Positions 47,092-55,909 are shown, numbered from the stretch's first letter. The stretch is DNA of 64,000 nt from Streptococcus salivarius (GCF_009738225.1 NZ_CP018187.1:1746501-1810500), one strand, 5' to 3'. Notes: generated by a model from the sequence alone, not told the origin. Program-made: numbers and translations.

Positions 47092-48677
47092 TATTTATCA
47101 CCCTTGTTACGGATAACAAAGCCGTTTTTCTTCTCGCTTGAGGTACGGTGTGGGCGTTTGTTGCCATGGTTTTCGAAGTCACGGCTATTCTTCTTAGACT
47201 TGCGTTTGAAGTCACGACGGCCACCGTCTCGGTCATCGCGGTTACGGTCGCCACGGTATCCACCACGACGGTTGTTATCGCGACCACGGTTGCTACGGCC
47301 ACCTTTGCCGCCTTTACCACCAAAGCCACCACCTGATGGTTTGAATGGCAATGGTTTTTCACGAGCAATTTCCACTTCTGGCATTGTCTCTGGGTCTTGA
47401 ACGGTCAAGCTCAAGATGTAAAGTGCCAATTCTTCAGGAGTGAATTCTTGAGCCAATTTAACCGCATCACCTTTGAACTTGTCAAAGTTAGAACGGATAG
47501 CTTCATCCGCAAAGTCACGTTCGATTTTCTTAAGGGCAACTTTCTTCTTAGCTTGGAAGGCTTCTTGAGCTGTTGGTGGCTTAAGACCTTTCATGCGTTT
47601 CTTAGTCAAGTTTTCGATAATTCCCAAGTAACCCATTTCATTTGGTGCTACGAAAGTAATAGATTGACCTGATTGGCCTGCACGTCCTGTACGTCCAATA
47701 CGGTGAACGTAGCTTTCTGGATCTTGTGGAATATCGTAGTTGTAGACGTGAGTGACACCTGAAATGTCAAGACCACGCGCTGCAACGTCTGTCGCAACCA
47801 AAATATCGATTTGGTCGTTCTTGAAGTCACGGATAACACGAAGACGCTTATTTTGGTCAAGGTCACCGTGGATACCTTCTGCACGGAAACCACGAAGTTT
47901 CAAACCACGTGTCAACTCATCCACACGACGTTTGGTACGTCCAAAGACAATTGACAATTCTGGTTGGTCAACGTCCATAAGGCGGGTCATGGTATCAAAC
48001 TTCTCTTGTTCCTTCACTCGGATAAAGTATTGGTCAACGTTAACATTTGTTAATTCTTTAGCCTTGATTTTCACATGCTCAGGATCTTTCATGAACTGCA
48101 CACCAATACGTTTGATGGCATCAGGCATAGTTGCTGAGAAAAGAAGGGTTTGACGTTCTTCTGGTACTCGGCTAATGATAGCTTCAATATCTTCAAGGAA
48201 GCCCATGTTAAGCATTTCATCAGCTTCATCCAAAATTAAAGTCTCGATATTATTGAGTTTCAGAGCTTTACGTTTGATAAGGTCAAGGAGACGACCTGGT
48301 GTCCCTACAACAATGTGGGCACCTGAACGGAGGGCCTTAATTTGTTTCTCAATACTAGAGCCACCGTAGACTGAGCGAACCTTAACGCCCTTATCACGGC
48401 CAAAACGGAAAAGCTCTTCTTGAGATTGCACTGCCAACTCACGTGTTGGGGCAATCACAAGGGCTTGGATTGTATTTTCTTCTGTACGAATTTTATCTAG
48501 GGTCGGCAAACCAAAGGCAGCTGTTTTACCAGTACCAGTTTGGGCCTGACCGATAACATCCTTACCTTCAAGAGCCAGTGGAATCGTCAACTCTTGGATA
48601 GGTGATGGCTTTTCAAAACCGGCAGCTACAACAGCTGATTGGATGTCTTCTGATAGGTTTAAATCTGTAAATTTCAA
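47091..48677 (-). CDS. cshA: DEAD-box RNA helicase
   Basis: 528 aa. All helicase motifs are seen: Q motif FEKPSPIQE, I AQTGTGKT, Ia PTRELA, II LDEADEML, III SAT, VI HRIGRTGRAG. The C-terminus (about 440-528) is Gly/Arg/Asn/Lys-rich (GGGFGGKGGKGGRSNRGRDN), an RNA-binding tail typical of CshA, which works with the RNA degradosome and ribosome assembly. The leader of ~150 nt (48678-48830) holds a GGTG / CACC hairpin close to the start and may regulate expression. Confidence 0.95.
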   Translation of the reverse strand: MKFTDLNLSEDIQSAVVAAGFEKPSPIQELTIPLALEGKDVIGQAQTGTGKTAAFGLPTLDKIRTEENTIQALVIAPTRELAVQSQEELFRFGRDKGVKVRSVYGGSSIEKQIKALRSGAHIVVGTPGRLLDLIKRKALKLNNIETLILDEADEMLNMGFLEDIEAIISRVPEERQTLLFSATMPDAIKRIGVQFMKDPEHVKIKAKELTNVNVDQYFIRVKEQEKFDTMTRLMDVDQPELSIVFGRTKRRVDELTRGLKLRGFRAEGIHGDLDQNKRLRVIRDFKNDQIDILVATDVAARGLDISGVTHVYNYDIPQDPESYVHRIGRTGRAGQSGQSITFVAPNEMGYLGIIENLTKKRMKGLKPPTAQEAFQAKKKVALKKIERDFADEAIRSNFDKFKGDAVKLAQEFTPEELALYILSLTVQDPETMPEVEIAREKPLPFKPSGGGFGGKGGKGGRSNRGRDNNRRGGYRGDRNRDDRDGGRRDFKRKSKKNSRDFENHGNKRPHRTSSEKKNGFVIRNKGDK

Positions 48678-48828
48678 AGTATTCTTCTTTCTATTTGAAG
48701 GCGGTGCGAAGCCACCTTATGAGACTTGGTTGTGTAGTATGTTAACTACCTGTATTTAATAGTCGTTTATTTTAACAACTCATCTAGTCTATCATATTTA
48801 AGAATAAAAAGACAGTGAATAACGTTTT

Positions 48829-48857
48829 AAAACCGCCTCCAATTTGAGAAGACGGTT
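48829..48857 (-). terminator. Terminator of the corA-like gene
   Basis: AAACCGTCTTCTC / GGAGGCGGTTTT stem with a bulge on the minus strand, just past the stop at 48872. Confidence 0.7.
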
Positions 48858-48871
48858 TCAGCCACTAATTA

Positions 48872-49777
48872 TTATTTATGGACCAACCAACGCAAGTAGC
48901 GGGCCAAGACCAAACAAAGAATTGCACTACCGATAATGATGAAAATCCAGGCTAGACTGACAGTCATAAACGGTAGAGGAACATTCATCCCAAAGAAACC
49001 GGTAATAACGGCAAGCACTCCCAAGAGTACCTCAATAATGGTCAGATTGCTCAAGTTGTTGTTCAGGTTGTTGTTTAGGATATTGTTATAAGAACCTGAT
49101 AATTGCTGTAAGACCTTAGAAATGAGGTCCGTCATGGCTACTAACTGTCTAGCTTCAATCATGGCATCATCAAACTGTTCTTTTTCGACCTCATTGAGAC
49201 GACGATAAATGGCGTGCCCCTTGATGTGTTCCAATAGAAGACGGTTTTGTGTGGCTGCAGCCACCAAATAGACCATGCCTGTTTCCAAATCTGAAAGGTC
49301 GTAAAGATTCTTACTTGTCGTTGTCTGTCTTAGGCGTCGACTAACCTCATCCTTTTGCTGATCCAAACGTTCAATGACGGGATAGTAGGCATTTGAAATC
49401 ATCTCAAGTCCTGCAAAGAGCAATTTGTAGATAGACAAATCCTCATGGTTATCCACATAATCTTGCATCTTGCTTATCACATAAGCGTTATCCTCGTTAC
49501 TAATGGTCACCAAACGTGTATCTTGAACAATAAAGGTCAGAGGAATGGTTTCATAGTGTTCCTTGTCCTTTTCAAGCGCCAGAACATTATAGATAAAGGT
49601 GATTGTCCCAGTCTCACGGTTGTAATCCATGTGGGCTCGTTCATTTTTATCCAAGGCATACTCTATGGTTTCCTGATCAATATCATACTTGGTATAAAGA
49701 TAGGATTGCTCAGAAATAATATCTGAGTCAATATTAATCCAGTGACGCTTATAACCCAGTTCTTTTTCAATAAACAT
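48872..49777 (-). CDS. CorA-family magnesium/divalent cation transporter
   Basis: 301 aa. A soluble N-terminal funnel domain (1-235) and two C-terminal membrane helices with the selectivity motif FFGMN (GMN) between them. CorA-like proteins form pentameric channels; the ion may be Mg2+, Co2+ or Zn2+. Streptococci have several copies. It starts 12 nt after the PH-domain gene and is likely co-transcribed. Confidence 0.9.
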   Translation of the reverse strand: MFIEKELGYKRHWINIDSDIISEQSYLYTKYDIDQETIEYALDKNERAHMDYNRETGTITFIYNVLALEKDKEHYETIPLTFIVQDTRLVTISNEDNAYVISKMQDYVDNHEDLSIYKLLFAGLEMISNAYYPVIERLDQQKDEVSRRLRQTTTSKNLYDLSDLETGMVYLVAAATQNRLLLEHIKGHAIYRRLNEVEKEQFDDAMIEARQLVAMTDLISKVLQQLSGSYNNILNNNLNNNLSNLTIIEVLLGVLAVITGFFGMNVPLPFMTVSLAWIFIIIGSAILCLVLARYLRWLVHK

Positions 49778-49789
49778 TTTTCTTCCTCA

Positions 49790-50170
49790 TTACTCAAGCA
49801 CTGCTGCTGCCAAAGCTTGTTGGATTTCAAATACATTATTATCACTCTTAAATTGAAGGACCTCTGCAGGCTCCAGTGCTGATGAAATCCAAATCTTAAG
49901 TTCAGCATCTAGGTCAAAGTGGCCCGAGCTCTCTACAGTGAAACGAGAGATTGAGTGATAAGGGATAGACTTGTAAGAAGTCTTCTTCCCTGTAACACCT
50001 TGTTTATCGACTAAAATCAAGCGTTTCTCTGTAAAGACAATCAGGTCACGAACAAGGACATAGGCTAACTCCACTTGTTCACCTGGAATTAAGATACCCT
50101 CCAATTGACGCTCAACCTTATCATTATCTTTCTTAGACGCATTGCCAAGCAGTCCTGAAAAAAGTCCCAT
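49790..50170 (-). CDS. PH-domain (bPH) protein
   Basis: 126 aa, with a bacterial PH-like fold (ERQLEGILIPGEQVELAYVLV, FTEKRLILVDKQG, SYKSIPYHSISRFTVES). Small one-domain bPH proteins are common in Firmicutes and of unknown role, often membrane-associated. AAAGGAGAAATAACT precedes the ATG. Upstream of the corA-like gene in the same operon. Confidence 0.85.
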   Translation of the reverse strand: MGLFSGLLGNASKKDNDKVERQLEGILIPGEQVELAYVLVRDLIVFTEKRLILVDKQGVTGKKTSYKSIPYHSISRFTVESSGHFDLDAELKIWISSALEPAEVLQFKSDNNVFEIQQALAAAVLE

Positions 50171-50280
50171 AGTTATTTCTCCTTTTTATTGTATTTTAAA
50201 GATAATCCTTGCTTTAACTATACCACAATTTTAGGATTTCAGACACTTGCAGAAATGGGTTTCTAGTAGTACAATTAAGG

Positions 50281-50393
50281 AGTCACAAGAGGAGCAATTG
50301 CTGAGAATGGCTAGCTTGAATTTTTTCTTCAAGACTTGCCTAAACTCTTACCACCTGATCAGGTTAGGACCTGCGTAGGGATGTGTCTCAAAA
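50281..50393 (+). promoter_or_regulatory. TPP (thiamine pyrophosphate) riboswitch
   Basis: The conserved THI-box parts are present: GCTGAGA near 50299 in the first arm and ACCTGATC...GGTTAGGACCTGCGTAGGGA (about 50352-50381) in the second, with closing complementarity near both ends. It lies ~85 nt before thiT and should lower its expression when thiamine is plentiful. Confidence 0.93.
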
Positions 50394-50478
50394 TAGATTG
50401 AAATAGAAGAACTTCTATGACAACGTTTTGATGTGGCAAAAATAGCCAATCAAGACGATTGGTATAGGAGGTTTTTTT

Positions 50479-51054
50479 ATGTCGAAAACAAGTATTCGAC
50501 CAATGATTGAGGTTGCACTCTTTGCAACCATTGCTTATATCCTGGACCTAGTTACTCAGCCCATGTCACTAGGCCCTTGGATTTCCCTTTCCTTTAAGAT
50601 GGTGCCCATCTTTCTCCTCAGTTTTCGCTGGGGCTTAAAAGCTGGTGCTATGGGCGGTCTTATCTGGGGGCTTCTCCAAGTAGTCACAGGACAAGCAGCC
50701 GGTGGTTGGCTGACCTTGACACAAGGTTTTCTGGAGTACTTTGTCGCCTTTAGTCTGATTGGTATCAGTGGTGTGGTCAAACCAGCCCTTGATAAAGCCA
50801 TTAAACAAGGCCATAAAGTTAAGTCTCTGATGTATATCACTTGGGGGATTCTGCTTGGTAGCTTTGCTCGTTACCTCATTCACTTTATAGCCGGTGTCAT
50901 CTTTTGGGGAAGCTATGCCCCTAAAGGACAAAGCCCTTATCTCTATTCACTCATTGTCAATAGCTCATCTTTCCTAGGAGAAACATTGGCCAGCCTTATT
51001 GTTTTCTTCGCCCTGCAACGATTCCTAGGCAGATTACTCAATACAGAAAAATAA
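50479..51054 (+). CDS. thiT: Thiamine ECF transporter S-component
   Basis: 191 aa with about six membrane segments; matches ThiT/YuaJ (IRPMIEVALFATIAYILDLV start; SFRWGLKAGAMGGLIWGLLQ; GWLTLTQGFLEYFVAF; all in part). It binds thiamine with high affinity and uses the shared ECF module for uptake. The TPP riboswitch upstream supports the call. AGGAGG precedes the ATG. Confidence 0.95.
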   Translation: MSKTSIRPMIEVALFATIAYILDLVTQPMSLGPWISLSFKMVPIFLLSFRWGLKAGAMGGLIWGLLQVVTGQAAGGWLTLTQGFLEYFVAFSLIGISGVVKPALDKAIKQGHKVKSLMYITWGILLGSFARYLIHFIAGVIFWGSYAPKGQSPYLYSLIVNSSSFLGETLASLIVFFALQRFLGRLLNTEK

Positions 51055-51056
51055 AA

Positions 51057-51101
51057 GAAACCATAGGACAGTCTTAAGTGACAGTCCTATGGTTTTTCTT
51101 G
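51057..51101 (+). terminator. Terminator of thiT
   Basis: AAACCATAGGACTGTC / GACAGTCCTATGGTTT around a short loop, with a T-rich tail. Confidence 0.85.
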
Positions 51102-51155
51102 TTTTTATAAAAAACGGCAATAAACAGTACGAACAATAATTATTATCTGATCCAA

Positions 51156-51278
51156 TCATGGAATGGCAATATCTAAAATAGCTTGATAGTTTGGATAGGT
51201 TGCTGATAGATGAATCTTAAAACTAAAATGAATTGAAGATAGTCGATCCAGAGTTCGATACGTATAAGCAACTTTCAT
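51156..51278 (-). CDS. Possible 40-residue coupled ORF
   Basis: A 40-aa frame starts at the ATG overlapping the stop of the 87-aa gene (TAATG at 51276-51280), so it could be translated by re-initiation. The peptide (MKVAYTYRTLDRLSS...) resembles no family I know and may be the remnant of a longer gene. Codon use looks normal. Low confidence. Confidence 0.3.
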   Translation of the reverse strand: MKVAYTYRTLDRLSSIHFSFKIHLSATYPNYQAILDIAIP

Positions 51279-51541
51279 TACTTACGAATAGTTTTTGAAA
51301 AATGGTTTTTATGTGTCTTGATGAAATGCTCAAGCCAGCTTTCCTCATGATCATCATCCTTTTTACTTGATGACACATCTGTATCTTTATCATCGTCATC
51401 TGAGAAATCGACTTTCCCAAAAAGAACAACTTTATCTTCTGTGCTAGCACTTGCTGAGTTGTTAGTAGTTGTCCCACTATTAAACAAGAAAGCTGCAATT
51501 CCCAAAGCGACGAGTCCACCTGCAATAAGTAATTTTTTCAT
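51278..51541 (-). CDS. Small exported or membrane-anchored acidic/basic protein
   Basis: 87 aa. Signal-like N-terminus (LLIAGGLVALGIAAFLF, residues 4-20) followed by a Ser/Thr stretch, an acidic Asp run (DFSDDDDKD) and a basic His/Lys C-terminus (HFIKTHKNHFSKTIRK). No bacteriocin double-glycine leader. It lies downstream of an rgg gene on the same strand with 78 nt between. GAAGGAT precedes the ATG. Function unknown; a target of that Rgg is possible. Confidence 0.6.
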   Translation of the reverse strand: MKKLLIAGGLVALGIAAFLFNSGTTTNNSASASTEDKVVLFGKVDFSDDDDKDTDVSSSKKDDDHEESWLEHFIKTHKNHFSKTIRK

Positions 51542-51619
51542 TTTTATATTATCCTTCTATTGTAGTTGTAAGACTTACACGTATTATCTTACAGGAAAAA
51601 ATGAACCACTTAAAATTGA

Positions 51620-52477
51620 TTACATATCTGTAATCAGAGAAAATGACCTATCAATTTGATGCGACACATCATAACATTCTAGAAATTCCGCTATTCTCTG
51701 ACATTCTCTCATTACCTCTAGACCGTTTGGATTACCTTGCAAATAACTAAATTGGCCTTTAATAAATTTCAATTGTAATCGCCCAAACATATCTGATTCT
51801 AAAATGTCTAATCGTTCTATATATTTTATAAATTTAGCTGCAATACTATCCTCTTTTCTATCTAAAACTTGACTAGTGATATTTAACAAAATACGATAAA
51901 CCCGTCGCCTATTTTCATCTATACCATTATAAAATTGAGTACGATGAAATAGTTCATTACCAAGGATTTCTATTGTTTTAGAACTTAAAGCCCTAGAACA
52001 ATTTCCTAAAATCCAAAGTTCATAAAAACACCACTCATCGATAGACATTAAATAATCAGTAATGACTTGTTTCTCTTCTTCAGGTATTTTTTGATTTGCA
52101 TCACATCGATTTAACATAACATAGAAGACAGCTATTAAAACTCTGTCCGATTTTCTTTGATTCTCCTCGTAGCGTTGCTGGTATTCTTTTATTTTTTTTC
52201 TAAAATAGCTAGTATTATGGTTTTCAACAGCTTGTCTTATTTCTACAGAAACACGTATATCTTCGTCTTGGTAATAAGAATGATAGAAAGTAGAAAACTC
52301 TCCTTGTAAAACATCCATATTTTCTAAGCAATGAAAAAAAGTATCTACAGAAAGGTTACTTTTGCCATTTTCAAAGCGTGAAAGTTGAGCAGGGGTTACG
52401 AAGTCACCAGCCACCTCTTTAAGTGACATATTTTTAGATTCACGAATCATTTTAAAAACTTTTCCGTAATTACTCAT
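51620..52477 (-). CDS. Rgg/GadR/MutR-family transcriptional regulator
   Basis: 285 aa. N-terminal helix-turn-helix (residues ~5-60, SLKEVAGDFVTPAQLSRFENG) and an all-helical TPR-like C-terminal domain typical of Rgg peptide receptors. AGAGGTAATTTAT precedes the ATG. It is divergent from an MFS remnant and ABC exporter genes. No SHP-like peptide gene was found within ~250 nt on either strand, so it may be an orphan receptor or sense a distant peptide. Confidence 0.9.
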   Translation of the reverse strand: MSNYGKVFKMIRESKNMSLKEVAGDFVTPAQLSRFENGKSNLSVDTFFHCLENMDVLQGEFSTFYHSYYQDEDIRVSVEIRQAVENHNTSYFRKKIKEYQQRYEENQRKSDRVLIAVFYVMLNRCDANQKIPEEEKQVITDYLMSIDEWCFYELWILGNCSRALSSKTIEILGNELFHRTQFYNGIDENRRRVYRILLNITSQVLDRKEDSIAAKFIKYIERLDILESDMFGRLQLKFIKGQFSYLQGNPNGLEVMRECQRIAEFLECYDVSHQIDRSFSLITDM

Positions 52478-52492
52478 ATAAATTACCTCTTG

Positions 52493-52506
52493 TTACATTT
52501 ATGTAA
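52493..52506. promoter_or_regulatory. Candidate Rgg operator
   Basis: TTACATTTATGTAA, an inverted repeat with 6-nt arms, 16 nt upstream of the rgg start in the divergent promoter region. Confidence 0.35.
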
Positions 52507-52572
52507 TGTTTTTTATATCTTTCACAAAATAGTTTATCATATAAAAAAACAAATTAAAGTATGATCGTGTAA

Positions 52573-52758
52573 AAAACTTTTTCTATAGGTGGAATTGGGA
52601 CAATCATTCAATTAGGAATGATGATTTCTCAATTATCTTTTTCATTCCTAATTATCTATGTAAATGCAATCACTGTTAGTTACATTTACCTTATCCTATC
52701 AATATGTTTATGTTTGTTATTACTTAAACATCATTTTAAAACACGAGGAGAAAAATAA
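52573..52758 (+). pseudogene. C-terminal remnant of an MFS-type transporter
   Basis: After an in-frame TAA the frame encodes ~60 residues of two hydrophobic helices (GGIGTIIQLGMMISQ, then SYIYLILSICLCLLLL) ending HHFKTRGEK and a stop. No start codon with a ribosome site precedes it. It looks like the last part of an efflux permease of the MFS type, different in sequence from the MFS gene at 56885. Its stop overlaps the ABC ATPase start (TAATG), so the lost gene was coupled to that operon. Confidence 0.6.
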
Positions 52759-53636
52759 TGTCAAAACTCTTGTCAATACAAGGATTAACAAAAAAATATG
52801 ATCAACAAATCGCCGTCAATAATGTATCTTTCGATATTAAAAAAGGAGAAATCTGTGGTCTTGTTGGTGAAAATGGAGCTGGTAAAACTACTCTTCTCAG
52901 GATGCTATCAGGTCTAATATCCCCTAGTTCTGGAAATATTACTAAAACAAAAGGCTATCGTATGGGGGCCTTAATTGAGTCTCCTGCTCTCCAACCGAAT
53001 TTGTCAGCAATCGATAACTTGCAATATATGGCTCTCCAGTTAAATCTGCCAAATAGAAAAGAAGTGATTCGTCAAACACTTCAGATTGTCGGCCTTAGTG
53101 ATGTGAACTCCAAAAAGAAAGCTAAGGACTTTTCTCTAGGCATGCGCCAACGCTTAGCCATTGCTTTAGCTATTTTGGATAAACCTGACTTCCTTATTCT
53201 AGACGAGCCAATTAATGGCTTAGATCCTGTTGGTATTAAAGAAATGAGGGCGATCATTTTGAAATTACGAGAACAATTTGGAATGACTATTCTGATTTCT
53301 AGCCACATACTGTCAGAGTTAGAGATGGTTGTTGATCGTTATATTATCATGCACAATGGTAGTATTGTCAAAGAATTAAAAAAAGAATCATTGCAGAAGC
53401 AATTGGAAAAACAAATTTATATCAGGACAGGGTCTAATAGTCAAATGGTCGATGTCTTACGAGATAATCTTATCAATTATGCCATTGATGGAGAATATAT
53501 TACTTTGAAAGATGATGGAAACATCATGCCTATCATTAGATTGATTGTGCAACACGATATTGAAGTAAAAGAGATTTTCAATAAACAAATCACCTTTGAA
53601 GACTTTTATCTTGACCTCATCCAGGAAGGAAAATAA
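52758..53636 (+). CDS. ABC transporter ATP-binding protein (bacitracin/lantibiotic-immunity type)
   Basis: 292 aa. Walker A GENGAGKTT, signature FSLGMRQR, Walker B FLILDEP, H-loop ILISSH. The C-terminal 80 residues fit the BcrA/LanF subgroup that exports or gives resistance to peptides. GAGGAG precedes the ATG, which overlaps the stop of the MFS remnant. The permease follows with a 1-nt gap. Confidence 0.9.
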   Translation: MSKLLSIQGLTKKYDQQIAVNNVSFDIKKGEICGLVGENGAGKTTLLRMLSGLISPSSGNITKTKGYRMGALIESPALQPNLSAIDNLQYMALQLNLPNRKEVIRQTLQIVGLSDVNSKKKAKDFSLGMRQRLAIALAILDKPDFLILDEPINGLDPVGIKEMRAIILKLREQFGMTILISSHILSELEMVVDRYIIMHNGSIVKELKKESLQKQLEKQIYIRTGSNSQMVDVLRDNLINYAIDGEYITLKDDGNIMPIIRLIVQHDIEVKEIFNKQITFEDFYLDLIQEGK

Positions 53637-53637
53637 T

Positions 53638-54330
53638 ATGAGTAACTATTTTAAAGCAGATCTTTTTAAAATTTATAAAGAGCATAGACTATTTTTATCT
53701 CTAGGAATCTTACTGACCTTATCCATCTTATCTGCTTTCTTACTTCGTGGAAATGAAGGATATACCTCCTCAGTTATCCAATTGCTCTCTCAATTTATTA
53801 CACTATTTTTTATTGTTCCTGCTAACCTTTATTTTGGAGAGGATTTTTCAAACCGAACAATAAATAATATCATTATCAAGCAGCCAAAGAGAAATCAGGT
53901 TTTCATATATAAGGCTCTCAGCACCATTTTCCTAAACATTGTATACGTACTAATAGCTTATATTAGCAGTTTACTAGTTGGAACATTACTTTCAGAAACA
54001 GTAGATTTTCATCTTGCTTTGACGATTTTGACAAATCAAATCCCTTTATTCTTGTGTATTACCTTTCTTTGCATTCTCTTATTTGTGACCCTAAAGAGAA
54101 TCCCTCAAGCCTATCTAATCTATAGTTTGATTTGTCTTCTGTTTGATAATCTCTCTCATCTTATCAGTAGTAATCTTCTCCATCTGAATCTCCCATCTGA
54201 TGTATTCCTTTTCCAATCTCTCCAAAATGCAGAATCAATTTCTGTTCTGACCTTTATACTTAGCACTGTATCTCTTATACTATACTGCTTCTTAAGTTAC
54301 TTTATTTTTAGCCGTAAAGAATTTAAATAA
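53638..54330 (+). CDS. ABC transporter permease (lantibiotic-immunity type)
   Basis: 230 aa from the ATG at 53638 (GGAAGGA upstream); about six membrane segments beginning LFLSLGILLTLSILSAF, ABC-2 style, low sequence conservation. Partner of the preceding ATPase. Rgg control from the divergent regulator is likely (inference). The cargo is unknown. Confidence 0.82.
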   Translation: MSNYFKADLFKIYKEHRLFLSLGILLTLSILSAFLLRGNEGYTSSVIQLLSQFITLFFIVPANLYFGEDFSNRTINNIIIKQPKRNQVFIYKALSTIFLNIVYVLIAYISSLLVGTLLSETVDFHLALTILTNQIPLFLCITFLCILLFVTLKRIPQAYLIYSLICLLFDNLSHLISSNLLHLNLPSDVFLFQSLQNAESISVLTFILSTVSLILYCFLSYFIFSRKEFK

Positions 54331-54404
54331 TTATTCTCTTTGAAGTATTACTTGAAGTTTAAATTTGCCAAAAATCACATTTTCACTTTGTAAATTATAT
54401 CTAA

Positions 54405-54655
54405 AAAATGGCCTTCTCTCTCAGTTAAAAGAAGTACCTGAATGTGTCTTTCTTCAGGAAACTGTCGATGAAAATCAGTTAGTACATGTTTATTCTGTAT
54501 TTGAAGTCATTTCAACCCTTGCTTTTTCAGTTTTCGTCTTTCTGATGAGTTCTATTACTGAAAAATTTGGAATTACAACAAGTTTCTGGCTATCAACAAT
54601 TTGCATACTTTTAGAAGCTGGCTTGATTTATCATAATCGTAATTATCTAAAGTAA
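54405..54655 (+). pseudogene. Duplicated C-terminal fragment of the MFS exporter
   Basis: The frame encodes ~76 residues (LKEVPECVFLQETVDENQ onward) matching the last 76 residues of the MFS protein at 56885-58063 with four substitutions. It lacks a start and all N-terminal membrane segments. Nucleotide similarity begins near 54405, runs through the stop, and continues past it until the IS element. It is a recombination or duplication scar and not a working gene. Confidence 0.88.
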
Positions 54656-54693
54656 TTAATCATAGGTATACTTGATAACTATTAGGTTTATAA

Positions 54694-55438
54694 AGTCAAA
54701 ACCACCCGTGAGAACGGGTGGCTTGCTCTTCGGCTGAAAGCCTCTGCTACCGGCCGAGGCCTAAAGGCCTACCGAATGGTTTCCCTTCAGCACCACCTTT
54801 GCTAGCTAACCCGTCTAGCGGGTCTCTTTAAGATTACTTTCTCTTATTCTTCTCACCTGTAAACGGATCATACTCCTCAAATAGACTTAGCTGATCTGCT
54901 ATCACGTCTTCTTGTAATTGATTACGAATATATTCTTCAATTCGCTTCTGATTTCGTCCAACCGTATCAACATAAAACCCTCGACACCAAAATTTGCGAT
55001 TCCCATATTTATACTTTAAATTAGCGTGTCGATCAAATATCATTAAGCTACTTTTGCCCTTTAAATATCCCATAAATGAGGAAATACTTAGTTTCGGTGG
55101 TATACTCACCAACATGTGAATATGATCTGGGCAAGCTTCTGCTTCATGAATTTCAACACCTTTTCTTTCGCATAATAATCGTAAGATTTGACCAATACTT
55201 GCTTTGTATTTCCCATAAATTATCTGACGTCGATATTTGGGTGCGAACACAATATGATACTTACAATTCCATGTAGTATGTGCTAAACTATTATTATCCT
55301 GTCTCATCAGGGGTCCTCCTTTTGTATATTAGTTAGTGGTCGGGAAACCTTATCTAATATAACACTTTAGGGGGACTTTTTTGATACATCGCTAAAAGCT
55401 TTTCGGAACCACTAGCACAGCTAGTGGTTTTCGTAAAA
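54694..55438 (-). mobile_element. IS200/IS605-family insertion sequence (IS200 group)
   Basis: About 745 nt with one Y1 transposase gene and no TnpB. Subterminal hairpins CCACCCGT / ACGGGTGG (54700-54722) and ACCACTAGC / GCTAGTGGT (about 55411-55432) replace terminal inverted repeats. The same flanking sequence without insertion exists at ~58090-58115, so the element sits inside one copy of a duplicated segment. Boundaries are accurate to a few bases. Confidence 0.85.
54834..55307 (-). CDS. tnpA: IS200-type Y1 transposase TnpA
   Basis: 157 aa. The HUH motif is HIHMLVSIPP, and the nucleophilic tyrosine lies in the FYVDTVGRNQKRIEEYIRNQ helix region. Begins with the family start TTWNCKYHIVFAPKYRRQ. 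It works by single-strand 'peel and paste' at hairpin ends. The gene is intact and may be active. Its mRNA often carries a 5' hairpin limiting translation; a strong hairpin is present at 55411-55432. Confidence 0.92.
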   Translation of the reverse strand: MRQDNNSLAHTTWNCKYHIVFAPKYRRQIIYGKYKASIGQILRLLCERKGVEIHEAEACPDHIHMLVSIPPKLSISSFMGYLKGKSSLMIFDRHANLKYKYGNRKFWCRGFYVDTVGRNQKRIEEYIRNQLQEDVIADQLSLFEEYDPFTGEKNKRK

Positions 55439-55442
55439 CAAA

Positions 55443-55638
55443 AATAGGACTATCTGATTAGATAGTCCTATATTTTGTGTTGTTTTAGAGACGTGACGTA
55501 GATATCATTATTAAAATATTACGACACGAAGTCAGACGAATCGATATTATTCGGCTGACGTAGTTAGTGAGACGGCTAGCTAGCCACAAAATAGTGGCTA
55601 GCGTCAAAAGATGAACGATTTACATAAACTATACATAG
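55443..55638. repeat. Palindromic intergenic repeat, copy A
   Basis: About 195 nt matching copies B and C. It contains the stem ATAGGACTATCT / AGATAGTCCTAT, a second palindrome near GTCAGACGAAT / ATTCGGCTGAC (one change), and the segment GTTAGTGAGACGGCTAGCTAGCC. It follows the IS element and was continuous with the MFS tail before insertion. Confidence 0.8.
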
Positions 55639-55750
55639 TTGAGATGTAGTTTCTAACAACTAAACAAAATATGATAATAACTACATGCCACAATAGTTAA
55701 TTTGGCGCTCCATTACTCGTCTTTTCCTTAAATTTTAACTGAGAATATTA

Positions 55751-55822
55751 TTATCCAACTAAGATAACAATAATTCCTTCGCAAACTAAAACAACCAATA
55801 ACAACAATTTTTGTTTCTTCAT
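55751..55822 (-). CDS. shp: SHP pheromone precursor (short hydrophobic peptide)
   Basis: 23 aa, too short for most ORF lists. N-terminal MKKQK, a Leu/Val-rich core, a Glu (residue 15), and C-terminal EGIIVILVG. This differs by one residue from the S. thermophilus SHP1358 mature peptide EGIIVIVVG as I recall it. GAGGTAATTAAT precedes the ATG. It is divergent from the rgg gene at 55910. SHP is exported by PptAB, processed by Eep, re-imported by Ami/Opp, and binds Rgg. Confidence 0.9.
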   Translation of the reverse strand: MKKQKLLLLVVLVCEGIIVILVG

Positions 55823-55873
55823 ATTAATTACCTCACTTTTGTTTTACTGTATTTTATGTTAAGATACAAAAAA

Positions 55874-55891
55874 ATATATGTTCCCATATAT
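55874..55891. promoter_or_regulatory. Candidate Rgg operator between shp and rgg
   Basis: ATATATGTTCCCATATAT, a perfect 7-nt-arm inverted repeat with a 4-nt spacer, in the 87-nt divergent promoter region, about 52 nt upstream of shp. Confidence 0.45.
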
Positions 55892-55909
55892 GCAAACTGG
55901 AGGTTTCCC

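Noticed and set aside
51283..51290. Second TACGAATA (cin-box-like) on the plus strand
   Set aside because: It falls inside the last codons of the 87-aa minus-strand gene, lacks a downstream plus-strand target and T-tract, and is likely chance.
55681..55713. Ten-codon ORF (MERQINYCGM) downstream of shp with an AAGGAAAAGACGAG site
   Set aside because: It could be a tiny Rgg-controlled RiPP precursor, but it is very short, has no maturation enzyme nearby and no evident conservation; left as a note only.
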